From: Kribbella aluminosa | GTDB lineage: Bacteria > Actinomycetota > Actinomycetes > Propionibacteriales > Kribbellaceae | Assembly (NCBI RefSeq): GCF_017876295.1 | Contig: NZ_JAGINT010000002.1 | Location: 1,612,001-1,676,000, forward strand | DNA: 64,000 bases | Direction: 5' to 3' | Shown: in pieces, positions 41,377 to 49,410 of the stretch | How the letters are laid out: each line of letters starts with the position of its first letter | How positions within the stretch are numbered: position 1 is the stretch's first letter | The notes under the pieces: generated by a model | Databases searched by the model: none | Told to the model about the DNA's origin: nothing | What the model saw: only the letters and a program-made list of their open reading frames with translations | Translations under genes and position numbers: made by a program

Positions 41377-43032
41377 ATGGCGGTACGACTCGGCAGGTAT
41401 CCGAGTTTGGGCCGGCCGACGCTGGCGGGGCAGCTGCTGGTGCTGCAGCTGGCGATCGTGGTGATCGTGCTGGTCGCGGTCGCCGCGGTCTCGCTCGCGC
41501 AGTCCGCCGCCACGTTCAACCGGGTCGAGGGGCGTCGGGTCACCTTGCTGGCGGAGCAGTTGTCGTCCAGTCCCGCATTGCGGTTCAACATCCGGAACCC
41601 GGCGCCTGCGGAAATGCTCGCGCCCACGCTGCAGACGAACCTCGCGCAGTCCGGGGTCAGCTCGATCACGGTCGCGAACCCGGACGGAAAGGTGATCGCG
41701 GCAACCAATCCGACGCTGATCGGGACCAGACTCACGTTCGGTATCCCTGACGTCGCGGACGGTCGCGGCTGGTCCGGTCAGCTGGGTGACGAGCTGGTCG
41801 CCCAGGTCCCGGTGCTCAGCGAGGGCAGAGGCGCGAACGGCAGGCCGGACGGGACGCTCGGCGACCAGATCGGGACCGTCATGGTCGGGGAGCAGTCTCC
41901 TTCCGTACTGCAGCGGCTGCGCGGCGCATCGTCGTACCTGGCGATCTATCTCGGGATCGCGTGCGTACTCGGGCTGCTCGGGTCGTGGCTGCTCGCCCGG
42001 CGGATCAAACGCCAGACGCTCGGCCTCGAACCGCGCGAGATCGCCGGGCTGGCCGAACACCGGGAAGCCATGCTGTACGGGCTCGCCGAGGGTGTCGTTG
42101 CCCTGGACCCCCAGTTGCGCGTGACGCTGGTGAACGACGTCGGACGGCGGCTGCTCGACCTGCCGGAAAACGCTGTCGGAAAATCGTTGCGCGAGCTTTC
42201 CGTCGAAGGCCGGCTGCGCGAGGTGCTGTCCGGCGAGGACGAGGCGCGCGACGCGGTCGTCGTACGGCGTGGGCGGGTGCTGGTGATGAACCGGATGAGC
42301 GTGCTGAAGGACGGCCGGTCGCTGGGGTCCGTCACCACGCTGCGCGACCGGACCGAGCTGGCCCAGCTGGAGCGGGAGCTCGGGTCGTTCCGCTCGTCCG
42401 CGGAGCTGCTCCGGGCGCAGACCCACGAGTTCGCGAACCAGCTGCACACGATCTCGGGGCTGATCCAGATCGGGGAGTACGACGAGGTGGTGACGTACGT
42501 CGGGGCGCTGAACCGCTATCGTGAATCGCTCGACCTGACCGTGACCCGGCGGGTCCACGACACCGCGGTCGCCGCCCTGCTGATGGCGAAGTCCTCGCTC
42601 GCTGCCGAACGCCGCGTCGAGCTCCGGGTGTCCGAGCGGACCACGCTGCTCCGCCTCGATCCGGCCCTGTCCGCGGACATCGCGACCGTACTCGGCAACC
42701 TCGTCGACAACGCCGTGGATGCCGCGGCACAGTCCGGTACGCCGCTGTCGCCGGCCTGGGTCGAGGTCGAACTCCGGCAGGACGCCGCGAGCGTGGAGAT
42801 CGTCGTCCGCGACTCCGGGCCCGGGGTTGCGCCGGAGCTGGCACAGGAGGTGTTTGCGCACGGGTTCACCACCAAGGCGGCCGCCGAGGGCGAACGCGGG
42901 ATCGGGCTGGCGATGACCAGGCTGATCTGCCGGCGCCGCGGCGGCGAGGTCGCGGTCACCAACCCGACCGCGGGCGGCGCCGCGTTCATCGCCCGGATGT
43001 CCACCCAACGCACTCCGGAAGGAGCCCGATGA
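41377..43032 (+). CDS. Sensor histidine kinase, CitA/DcuS type
   Basis: 551 aa. First span at residues about 20-45, an extracytoplasmic PAS-like sensor (about 45-180), second span about 185-205, a cytoplasmic PAS, then the SpoOB-type H-box with His350 (R-A-Q-T-H-E-F-A-N-Q-L-H) and an ATPase domain: N-L-V-D-N-A-V-D-A-A, D-S-G-P-G-V and R-G-I-G-L-A. Kinases of this class sense C4/C6 carboxylates outside the cell. ATG 41377 follows GGAGGTG. It probably controls the divergent tctCBA importer. Confidence 0.9.
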   Translation: MAVRLGRYPSLGRPTLAGQLLVLQLAIVVIVLVAVAAVSLAQSAATFNRVEGRRVTLLAEQLSSSPALRFNIRNPAPAEMLAPTLQTNLAQSGVSSITVANPDGKVIAATNPTLIGTRLTFGIPDVADGRGWSGQLGDELVAQVPVLSEGRGANGRPDGTLGDQIGTVMVGEQSPSVLQRLRGASSYLAIYLGIACVLGLLGSWLLARRIKRQTLGLEPREIAGLAEHREAMLYGLAEGVVALDPQLRVTLVNDVGRRLLDLPENAVGKSLRELSVEGRLREVLSGEDEARDAVVVRRGRVLVMNRMSVLKDGRSLGSVTTLRDRTELAQLERELGSFRSSAELLRAQTHEFANQLHTISGLIQIGEYDEVVTYVGALNRYRESLDLTVTRRVHDTAVAALLMAKSSLAAERRVELRVSERTTLLRLDPALSADIATVLGNLVDNAVDAAAQSGTPLSPAWVEVELRQDAASVEIVVRDSGPGVAPELAQEVFAHGFTTKAAAEGERGIGLAMTRLICRRRGGEVAVTNPTAGGAAFIARMSTQRTPEGAR

Positions 43033-43694
43033 TCACGGTCCTGGTCGTCGACGACGACTTCATGGTGGCCCGCATCCACCGCGGCTTCGTCGACCGCGTG
43101 GACGGCTTCGAGGTCGTCGGTACGGCGAACTCCGGCGACCAGGCTGTCGCCGCACTGGGCTCGCTCGCGCCCGATCTGGTACTGCTGGACCTGTACCTGC
43201 CCGACGTCTTCGGGCTGGACCTGATCGCCCGGCTCCGCGCCGTACAGCCGTCCGTCGACATCCTCGTCATCACCGCCGCCCGCGAGGCGGAGGCCGTCCG
43301 GGGCGCCGTCCGCCAAGGGGTCGTGAACTACCTGCTGAAACCCTTCGGTTTCGAGGACCTCCGGGTCCGGCTGCAGGAGTACGCCCGCCGCCGCGCCAGC
43401 GTCCCCGACCCGGTCACGTCCCAGGCCGACGTCGACCGCGTCCTCGCACCCGCCCGCCCTCTGGTCAACCGCCTCCCCAAAGGCCTCTCCCAGGAAACCA
43501 CCGACCTGGTCACGGCCGCCCTCCGCAACGCACCCGAGAACCTCTCCGCCGCCGAATGCGCCGAACGCATCGGCATCTCCCGCGTCAGCGCCCGCCGCTA
43601 CCTGGAATTCCTCACCACCCAAGGCCAAGCCGACGTAACCCTCCGCTACGGCACCACCGGCCGCCCCGAACGCCGCTACACCTGGCGCCCCTAA
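43029..43694 (+). CDS. Response regulator, CitB/DcuR type
   Basis: 221 aa. Receiver with acidic pocket Asp8-Asp10, phosphoacceptor Asp54 (L-L-D-L-Y-L-P-D) and the conserved lysine in L-L-K-P-F-G. The C-terminal winged helix (S-A-A-E-C-A-E-R-I-G-I-S-R-V-S-A-R-R-Y-L-E-F-L) is the CitT/DcuR output type. Coupled to the kinase by ATGA. Confidence 0.92.
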   Translation: MITVLVVDDDFMVARIHRGFVDRVDGFEVVGTANSGDQAVAALGSLAPDLVLLDLYLPDVFGLDLIARLRAVQPSVDILVITAAREAEAVRGAVRQGVVNYLLKPFGFEDLRVRLQEYARRRASVPDPVTSQADVDRVLAPARPLVNRLPKGLSQETTDLVTAALRNAPENLSAAECAERIGISRVSARRYLEFLTTQGQADVTLRYGTTGRPERRYTWRP

Positions 43695-43781
43695 CCCACC
43701 CCACCCGACGCCCGGGCGCTCCGACGTCCCGGCCCGACGTCCCGGTTCGGCGCCCCCGCCCGGCGAGCCTCGGCCTCGGTT

Positions 43782-43857
43782 GGCGAACCCTCCAACTCGG
43801 TGGGCATCCCCTCAACTGGAGGGTTGCCCACTCAGAATTTGCACAGGCAACCCTCCA
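43782..43857. terminator. Terminator hairpin with extra arm copy
   Basis: TGGAGGGTTGCC (43817-43828) and GGCAACCCTCCA (43846-43857) are perfect 12-bp partners over a 17-base loop. A third, slightly altered arm (GGCGAACCCTCCA, 43782-43794) precedes them and could form an alternative stem with the middle one. Lies between convergent genes. Confidence 0.7.
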
Positions 43858-43896
43858 CCTCAACGGGCAAGCTCGGGCCACGCCGAGCAGGCCGCA

Positions 43897-44456
43897 CTAA
43901 CGAGGGTCAGCGGCGCGGGCGGCGGTTTCTATCTGGGCTCGATGGGTGGTCCAGTCGACGGCGGGGTCGGCGTTTGTGGTGGGGTCGAGTTGTTCTCGGA
44001 GGATGTCGGCGTGGCCTGCGTGGCGGTTGGTCTCGGTGAGCACGTGGACCAGGACGTTGAAGAGCATCACGTCGGGGCGGGGCCACCAGGGACCGTGGCG
44101 CGGGTGTCGATCGGGAGGGCTTCGATGGTGGCGTCGGCGTGGGTGCAGGCGCGGTCGTAGTTGGTGAGGATCTGCGCGCGGGTCTCGTGCTCGGTCACCC
44201 AGAGGTGGTGGCGGTTCGCGTAGTTCGGGTCGGCGAAGCTCGGGAGCGGGTCGGGGTACGGGCGGTCGAAGGCGTCGCCGAGGTACCGGGCCTCGGTCAG
44301 CGTGAGGTGTTTGACCAGGCCGAGCAGGTTGGTGCCGGTGTGCGTGAGCGGGCGGCGTACGTCGTACTCGGACAACCCTTCGACCTTGCCGAGCAGGGAT
44401 TCGCGGACGTACCGGAGCGCGTCGTGCAGGTAGGACTTGGCGAAGTCGTCGATCAC
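43897..44456 (-). pseudogene. DinB-family protein gene with a single-base frameshift
   Basis: The N-terminal 127 codons from GTG 44456 read as a DUF664/DinB protein (Y-L-H-D-A-L-R-Y-V-R; H-L-T-L-T-E-A-R-Y-L-G-D). At about 44089 the frame hits G-G-P-A-P-T-stop. Adding one C there restores V-P-W-W-P-R-P-D-V and then L-V-H-V-L-T-E-T-N-R-H-A-G-H-A-D-I-L-R-E-Q-L to a stop at 43897, which is the expected family C-terminus with its metal histidines. Intact length would be 186 aa. Either a recent inactivation or a sequencing error in a C run. GTG overlaps the carbonic anhydrase stop (GTGA). Confidence 0.85.
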
Positions 44457-44977
44457 GGGTCGACGAGTTCCACGGTGGCGGCGTGGCGTTCGGCGAGGGC
44501 GTGGTAGACGGCGGCGTTGTGGTCCACGAAGAGCTTGGCGGTGCCGTCGAGCGGGACGATCTTCTTGGCGGGGCTGCCCATCGCGACCGATTCCGGGGGG
44601 ATGACGGCGCCGGGGGTGACCGTGGAGCCGGCGGCTACCAGGGAGCGTTTGCCGACGACCGCGCCGTCCAGGACGATGGCGCCGTTGCCGACGAGGGCCT
44701 GTTCGCCGATGGTGCAGTCGTGGACGAGGCACTGGTGGCCGATGGTGGCGTTCGGGCCGATCTCGCAGCCGTTGTGGCCGACGTGGATGACGGTGTTGTC
44801 CTGGATGTTCGCGCCGGCGCGGATCGTGATCGTGCCGAGGTCGGCGCGGATCACGGCGCCGTACCAGATGGAGACCCCGGCCTCGACCACCACGTCGCCG
44901 ACGAGCGTCGCGGTCGGCGCGATCCACGCGTCGGGGTGCACGGTCGGGCGCTTACCTTCGAACGAGTACAGCGGCAT
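44453..44977 (-). CDS. Gamma-carbonic anhydrase family protein
   Basis: 174 aa left-handed beta-helix protein with hexapeptide repeats (I-x-P-x-A-x-L/I-V-G-D-V). Zinc-site-type histidines appear in V-I-H-V-G-H-N-G and the I-G-H-Q-C-L-V-H-D segments; V-A-M-G-S-P-A-K-K-I is the usual end of the coil. Reversible CO2 hydration is possible, but many such proteins have no shown activity. ATG 44977 with AAGG upstream preferred over GTG 44986. Confidence 0.85.
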   Translation of the reverse strand: MPLYSFEGKRPTVHPDAWIAPTATLVGDVVVEAGVSIWYGAVIRADLGTITIRAGANIQDNTVIHVGHNGCEIGPNATIGHQCLVHDCTIGEQALVGNGAIVLDGAVVGKRSLVAAGSTVTPGAVIPPESVAMGSPAKKIVPLDGTAKLFVDHNAAVYHALAERHAATVELVDP

Positions 44978-44987
44978 GCGCAACACC

Positions 44988-45434
44988 TTAGAGCGAGATC
45001 GGCGTACCCGGCGGAAGTTCGCGGATCTGGGTGTGGATCTGCCCGAGGATGTTCAGCGACACCACGAAGTCCAGTACTTCGAGGTTGCCGAGCGCGATCT
45101 CCCCGCCGAGCTGCGGCGGGTGGGCGAACGAGTACACCTGGTCCCCGGACGGTACGACGCCCTCGCCGGCGGCGCCGACGACGAGCCCGGCCAGCAGGTA
45201 CTGGTCCTGCCCGTCCTCCGTGTCGAGCTCCCGCTCCAACTCCTGCGCGCTCGCCCACGGGCGGGTCAGCGTGCCCTCGAGCGTGTCCAGCCACCAGAAC
45301 CCGTCCTCCGCCTGGAAGACCACGTCCCCGAACGGCGACGTGAACACCGGAACCTTCCCGTCCAGGTCGAGGAACGTCCACGACTCGAGGGCATGTGCGT
45401 ATTGCGTGTCGGTGAACGTCCGGGTCAACTCCAT
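44988..45434 (-). CDS. DUF1851 (Tdi1-like) protein
   Basis: 148 aa. Contains W-T-F-L-D-L-D-G-K-V-P-V-F-T-S-P-F-G-D, an F-W-W-L-D-T-L-E-G motif, G-D-Q-V-Y-S-F and the closing G-N-L-E-V-L-D-F-V-V-S-L-N-I-L-G-Q-I-H. This fits the DUF1851/T6SS immunity Tdi1 C-terminal family. No effector or secretion genes are nearby, so an orphan immunity-like or housekeeping role remains open. Eleven bases from the carbonic anhydrase gene. Confidence 0.7.
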   Translation of the reverse strand: MELTRTFTDTQYAHALESWTFLDLDGKVPVFTSPFGDVVFQAEDGFWWLDTLEGTLTRPWASAQELERELDTEDGQDQYLLAGLVVGAAGEGVVPSGDQVYSFAHPPQLGGEIALGNLEVLDFVVSLNILGQIHTQIRELPPGTPISL

Positions 45435-45519
45435 GCCCCAATGCTGCATCAGGGAGAAACCTGATGTGCGGAGAGCCGGAGCGCGGTTACGGTGGGCTGG
45501 ATCGACCGAGGAGGGTGGC

Positions 45520-45882
45520 ATGACCGAGATTGCGAAGTCTGGGGCCGCGGTGATCAGCCGGGCCGACGGGCGCGCCGACGGTGAGGAGTGGACCGAGAAC
45601 TACACCGAACTGCCGGGCGGTGCCGGGGTCTCGCTGATTCTCGAGGCGACGACCAAGGAAGGCGCCGGGCCGCGGCTGCACAAGCACCCGTACGCCGAGA
45701 CGTTCATCATCCGGCGTGGTTCGGCGACGTTCACCGTCGACGGCGAGGAGATCGTCGGTACGGCGGGCCAGATCCTGGTGGTACCGGCCGACACGCCGCA
45801 CAAGTTCCGCACCGGACCGGGCGGCTACGAGGCCGTCCACATCCACGCGAACCCGACGTTCGAAACCATCTGGCTCGAGTAG
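45520..45882 (+). CDS. Cupin-domain protein
   Basis: 120 aa single cupin barrel. Motif 1 has H-K-H-P-Y-A-E-T-F-I-I-R-R-G, with two His and one Glu for a metal; motif 2 has P-A-D-T-P-H-K-F. ATG 45520 preceded by GAGGAGGGTGG. Function unknown; probably binds or converts a small molecule. Confidence 0.85.
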   Translation: MTEIAKSGAAVISRADGRADGEEWTENYTELPGGAGVSLILEATTKEGAGPRLHKHPYAETFIIRRGSATFTVDGEEIVGTAGQILVVPADTPHKFRTGPGGYEAVHIHANPTFETIWLE

Positions 45883-45895
45883 GCGCTGGATCCAG

Positions 45896-46495
45896 TCAGC
45901 CCGGGACGCGCTCGCCTGGTGGTGTGTACGCCGCCAGCAGCGTCGCGGTGATGTACGGCGCTGCTTCGGCGGAGGTGATCCGCCCGGCCTGGAGCTCGTT
46001 GGCGGCGCCGTGCATCACGTTGTGCATGACGCCGACCAGCCACGTCGTCGGCAGGTCGGTACGAAACGCCCCCTCGGTACGCCCGCGTTCCAGCAGCCGC
46101 TCCACCCGAGCCATCGGGTCGGCGTGCAGTTCCCGTACGCGCGCGGGCGGCAGCACCTCCTGAGCCGCGATCAGCAGCGTCCGGAACCCGTCGACCAGCT
46201 CCCAGCTCGTCTCGATCAGCCGGATCAGCGCCGCGCGCGGGTCACCGGTCAGATCGACCTGCCCGAGCGCCTCCTCGCCGGTCGCGATCGACCGGACGAA
46301 CACCGCGTCGAGCAGCTCGGCCCGGGATGGGAAGTGCCCGTACAGCGTCACCCGCCCGACGCCGGCCGCCTTCGCGATCTCCGACGTACTCGCCGCCGGG
46401 TTGCGGCTCAGGCACTCCGCGGCGGCGCTCAGGATCGCGTCGATGTTGCGCTGCGCATCCGCTCGTCTTGTCGTCACCTTGGTGGTCGCTGCCAT
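45896..46495 (-). CDS. TetR-family repressor
   Basis: 199 aa. HTH: I-L-S-A-A-A-E-C-L and A-S-T-S-E-I-A-K-A-A-G-V-G-R-V-T-L-Y-G-H-F-P-S-R-A-E-L, followed by a helical ligand domain. Divergent from an efflux pump of the EmrB/QacA type; three operator-like half sites lie in the gap. It likely derepresses the pump when a toxic compound binds. Confidence 0.9.
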   Translation of the reverse strand: MAATTKVTTRRADAQRNIDAILSAAAECLSRNPAASTSEIAKAAGVGRVTLYGHFPSRAELLDAVFVRSIATGEEALGQVDLTGDPRAALIRLIETSWELVDGFRTLLIAAQEVLPPARVRELHADPMARVERLLERGRTEGAFRTDLPTTWLVGVMHNVMHGAANELQAGRITSAEAAPYITATLLAAYTPPGERVPG

Positions 46496-46512
46496 CCGGC
46501 CTCCCTGATCTC

Positions 46513-46584
46513 GAACATCATTGTACGACTTCCTCTTGTCGAACAGCAGTGTACGAGTTACCGTCAACTCGTACATGTCTGTTC
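46513..46584. promoter_or_regulatory. TetR operator repeats
   Basis: GAACAGCAGTGTACGAGTT (46541-46559) and AACTCGTACATGTCTGTTC (46566-46584) form an inverted repeat with 16 of 19 positions symmetric. A third direct copy, GAACATCATTGTACGACT, sits at 46513-46530. Located between tetR and the efflux gene. Confidence 0.75.
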
Positions 46585-46601
46585 AACTTAAGGACGAGAT
46601 C

Positions 46602-47990
46602 ATGAGTCAACCCGACCCTCGGCGGTGGCGGTTGCTGGGGTTGCTCGCCGTCGCGCAGTTCATGCTGATCCTCGATGTGACCGTCGTCGCGATCGCGCTG
46701 CCGAACATCGAGACCGACCTGCACCTGCAGCGCGAGACGCTGACCTGGGTGGTCAGTGCGTACACGCTGATGTTCGGCGGCCTGATGCTGCTCGGTGGTC
46801 GTGCCGCCGATCTGTTCGGCGCCCGCCGCGTCGTACTGACCGGCCTCGCCGTCTTCACGCTGGCCTCACTGGTCACCGGCCTGGCGAACGGCCCGGAGGT
46901 CCTGCTGGGCGGCCGGGTCGCGCAGGGAATCGGCGCCGCGATGCTGTCACCGGCAGCGTTGTCCGTGGTGACGAAAACGTTTTCCGGAACGGAACGCAAC
47001 AAGGCGCTTGGCATCTGGTCCGCGATGGGCGGCGGCGGTTCCGCGATCGGCGTACTGCTCGGCGGTCTCTTGACGGCGGGCCCCGGCTGGCAGTGGGTGT
47101 TCTACATCAACCTGCCGATCGGCCTGGTCGTGTTCACGCTGCTGCTCCGGATGCTCCCCGCCGGCAAGCCGGGCAAGCCGGGCGAGCAGCAGGGCCGCCT
47201 GGACGTACCGGGCGCACTGCTGGTGACCGCCGGCACCGGTACGGCGATCTACGCGCTGATCAACGCCGGCGACCGCGGCTGGTTGTCCGTCGCGACCCTG
47301 GGCACGCTGGCCGGGGCTCTTGTTCTGTACGGCGTCTTCGGCTGGGTGCAGCGCAGCGTCCGGTCGCCGCTGATGGACGTCCGGATCCTCGCCCGCCGAT
47401 CCGTTGCCGCCGGCACCTTGATGATCCTGGTCGCGACCGCGCTGATGATCTCGATGTTCTTCCTCGGCTCGTTCTACCTCCAGCACTTCAAGCAGTACGG
47501 CGCTCTGCGTACCGGGCTGTTGTTCCTGCCGGTGGCGGTCGCCGCGATCGTGGGTGCACATCTGGCCGGTCAGCTCGTCGGCAAGGTCGGTGCGCGGCCG
47601 ATCGCGATCGCCGGGTTCCTGCTCACCGCGATCGGCGTCGCGGCTCCGGCGTTGTGGGAAGGTGCGGCGGTGGTCGTCAGCGGGATGGCGGTCGGGACGA
47701 TCGGGCTCGGCGCCTCGTTCGTGGCGTCGTCGACCACGACGTTCGCGCAGGTCGACCATCATGAGGCAGGGTTGGCGTCGGGCATCCTGAGTACGTTCCA
47801 CGAGTTCGGTGCGTCGCTCGGTGTCGCAGTGGTGTCGAGTGTTGCGGCGGCGAGTCTCGCCGGGACCGTGACGACCGGGTTCACGCGTGGGTTCACGTTC
47901 GCGGCGGTCACGGCTGCGGTGGCTGCTGCGCTGACGCTGATCGTCGTACCGTCGTTCAAGCCTTCAGGAGAGCCGGTTCATGTCCATTGA
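46602..47990 (+). CDS. MFS multidrug efflux transporter (EmrB/QacA type)
   Basis: 462 aa drug:proton antiporter of the DHA2-like group. F-M-L-I-L-D-V-T-V-V-A-I-A-L-P-N-I at TM1, motif A G-G-R-A-A-D-L-F-G-A-R-R, and G-R-V-A-Q-G-I-G-A-A at TM4 are diagnostic. ATG 46602 has AAGGACGAG upstream; an alternative ATG at 46575 lies inside the operator. Its 3' end overlaps the GNAT gene by 11 bases. Confidence 0.9.
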   Translation: MSQPDPRRWRLLGLLAVAQFMLILDVTVVAIALPNIETDLHLQRETLTWVVSAYTLMFGGLMLLGGRAADLFGARRVVLTGLAVFTLASLVTGLANGPEVLLGGRVAQGIGAAMLSPAALSVVTKTFSGTERNKALGIWSAMGGGGSAIGVLLGGLLTAGPGWQWVFYINLPIGLVVFTLLLRMLPAGKPGKPGEQQGRLDVPGALLVTAGTGTAIYALINAGDRGWLSVATLGTLAGALVLYGVFGWVQRSVRSPLMDVRILARRSVAAGTLMILVATALMISMFFLGSFYLQHFKQYGALRTGLLFLPVAVAAIVGAHLAGQLVGKVGARPIAIAGFLLTAIGVAAPALWEGAAVVVSGMAVGTIGLGASFVASSTTTFAQVDHHEAGLASGILSTFHEFGASLGVAVVSSVAAASLAGTVTTGFTRGFTFAAVTAAVAAALTLIVVPSFKPSGEPVHVH

Positions 47991-48441
47991 GATTCGCCGC
48001 GCGGAGAGCGCGGATGCCGAAACGGTGCTGACGATGCTGGGGGAGTTGGCCGACTACCAGGACCAGCGCCAGTACGTGACAGCTGAGGTCGCCGACTGGG
48101 AGGAGTTCCTGGACCGCGGGGACGTGATCGTGCTGGTCGCGTCCGTGGACGGCGCGGTCGCGGGGTACGTGTCCGCGCTTCGGCGCGCGTACCTGTGGGT
48201 CGGCGGCGACCAGCTGGCTCTCGACGATCTCTATGTCCGCAAGCCGTTCCGCGACGCCGGCGTCGGGCGAGAGCTGATGCTGGCACTGGCCCGGATCGCG
48301 CTGCCGGAACGTCTCCCGATCGGCTGGGGTCTGCGCCTGGAGAACGCGGCCGGCTACCGCTTCTACGAACGCCTCGGCGCGAAGCTCGTCACGAAGACCG
48401 CGGCCAGCTGGTACGCGGACGCGTACGAGCGCCAGCTCTGA
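47980..48441 (+). CDS. GNAT-family N-acetyltransferase
   Basis: 153 aa. I-E-I-R-R-A-E-S-A-D-A-E at the start, core L-D-D-L-Y-V-R-K-P-F-R-D-A-G-V-G-R-E-L-M (acetyl-CoA loop), and A-A-G-Y-R-F-Y-E-R-L-G at the end. Translationally coupled to the efflux pump, so drug acetylation is conceivable, but the substrate is unknown. Confidence 0.88.
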   Translation: MSIEIRRAESADAETVLTMLGELADYQDQRQYVTAEVADWEEFLDRGDVIVLVASVDGAVAGYVSALRRAYLWVGGDQLALDDLYVRKPFRDAGVGRELMLALARIALPERLPIGWGLRLENAAGYRFYERLGAKLVTKTAASWYADAYERQL

Positions 48442-48459
48442 AACGGAAATCCGAACCCT

Positions 48460-48478
48460 AAAACGTTTTCCGAAACGG
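48460..48478. promoter_or_regulatory. Candidate operator, AAAACGTTTT palindrome
   Basis: AAAACGTTTTCCGAAACGG in the short gap before the EamA gene. Its 10-bp core is a perfect palindrome. Nearly the same 19 bases occur inside the efflux gene at 46974-46992. LacI-type repressors often bind such cores. Confidence 0.35.
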
Positions 48479-48507
48479 CATGGTCGTCCGTCGCGGCGCT
48501 TCCTACC

Positions 48508-49356
48508 GTGGGCCACGTGCGCAGAACCGTGCCGCCGCAGGCGTACTTCGTCGTCAGCGCCGTCTTCCACTACCTGGGGCCGGCGCTGGCGGTGTTGCTG
48601 TTCGCCCGCATCGCGCCGCTCGGCGTCGCCTGGGTGCGGATCGCCGCCGCCGGCCTGATCTTCGCGCTCTGGCGGCGCCCTTGGCGGGCCTGGCGGATCC
48701 TGGACCCGGGCACCCGCCGCCTGGTGGTCGCGTGGGGCGCCGTACTCGCGGTGATGAACTGCTGCTTCTACCTGGCGATCGACCGGATCCCGCTCGGCAC
48801 GGTCGCGGCCGCCGAGTTCGCGCCGGTCGTCGTGCTGGCAGCAATCGCTGTCCGAAGCCTGCGGAATCTACTGGCGGTACTGCTGGCGGTGGTCGGGGTG
48901 TACCTGCTGACCGATATCCGCCTGTCGCACGACTGGGTCGGGCTGGTGTTCACCGCCCTCAACGCGATCCTGTTCGCGGCGTACGTCGTCCTCGGCCACC
49001 GGGTGTCGCGGGCCGCGGGGCTCCGCCGGATCGACGGCCTTGCGCTCGCGATGGCGACTGCGACGGTGCTCGCGCTGCCGATCGGCGCGTGGGCCGCGGT
49101 CCCGGCCTTCACCGATCTCCGGCTGCTCGGCGCGGCCATCGGTGTCGGGGTGTGTTCGTCGGTGATTCCGTACGTCGCGGATCAGCTCGCGATGGCGCGG
49201 CTGAAACGCTCGACGTTCGCGGTGATGCTGGCGTTGCTGCCCGCCACGGCGACGGTGATCGGTGCCGTCGTACTGCGGCAGTTCCCGCAGGCGGCGGAAC
49301 TGCTGGCAGTCGCGATCATCGTCGTCGCGGTCGGGCTGCACCGCGAAGCTACCTAG
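48508..49356 (+). CDS. EamA/DMT-family transporter
   Basis: 282 aa with ten hydrophobic segments in two EamA halves; resembles RhtA/YdcZ-type amino-acid or metabolite exporters (V-A-W-V-R-I-A-A-A-G-L-I-F-A-L in the first half, S-S-V-I-P-Y-V-A-D in the second). GTG 48508 or GTG 48517 as start. Substrate unknown. Confidence 0.85.
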   Translation: MGHVRRTVPPQAYFVVSAVFHYLGPALAVLLFARIAPLGVAWVRIAAAGLIFALWRRPWRAWRILDPGTRRLVVAWGAVLAVMNCCFYLAIDRIPLGTVAAAEFAPVVVLAAIAVRSLRNLLAVLLAVVGVYLLTDIRLSHDWVGLVFTALNAILFAAYVVLGHRVSRAAGLRRIDGLALAMATATVLALPIGAWAAVPAFTDLRLLGAAIGVGVCSSVIPYVADQLAMARLKRSTFAVMLALLPATATVIGAVVLRQFPQAAELLAVAIIVVAVGLHREAT

Positions 49357-49410
49357 CCTTCGCTGCAGGCCTTGCCGGTCGTCGTACAGCGAGATCCGGG
49401 CCGCCGGTCG

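Noticed and set aside
39673..43008. Very long open minus-strand frame, over 1100 codons
   Set aside because: Only the first 170 codons (TctB) have protein character. The rest is antisense to tctC in another frame and to the histidine kinase, and is Arg/Gly/Pro-rich as expected for GC-rich shadow frames.
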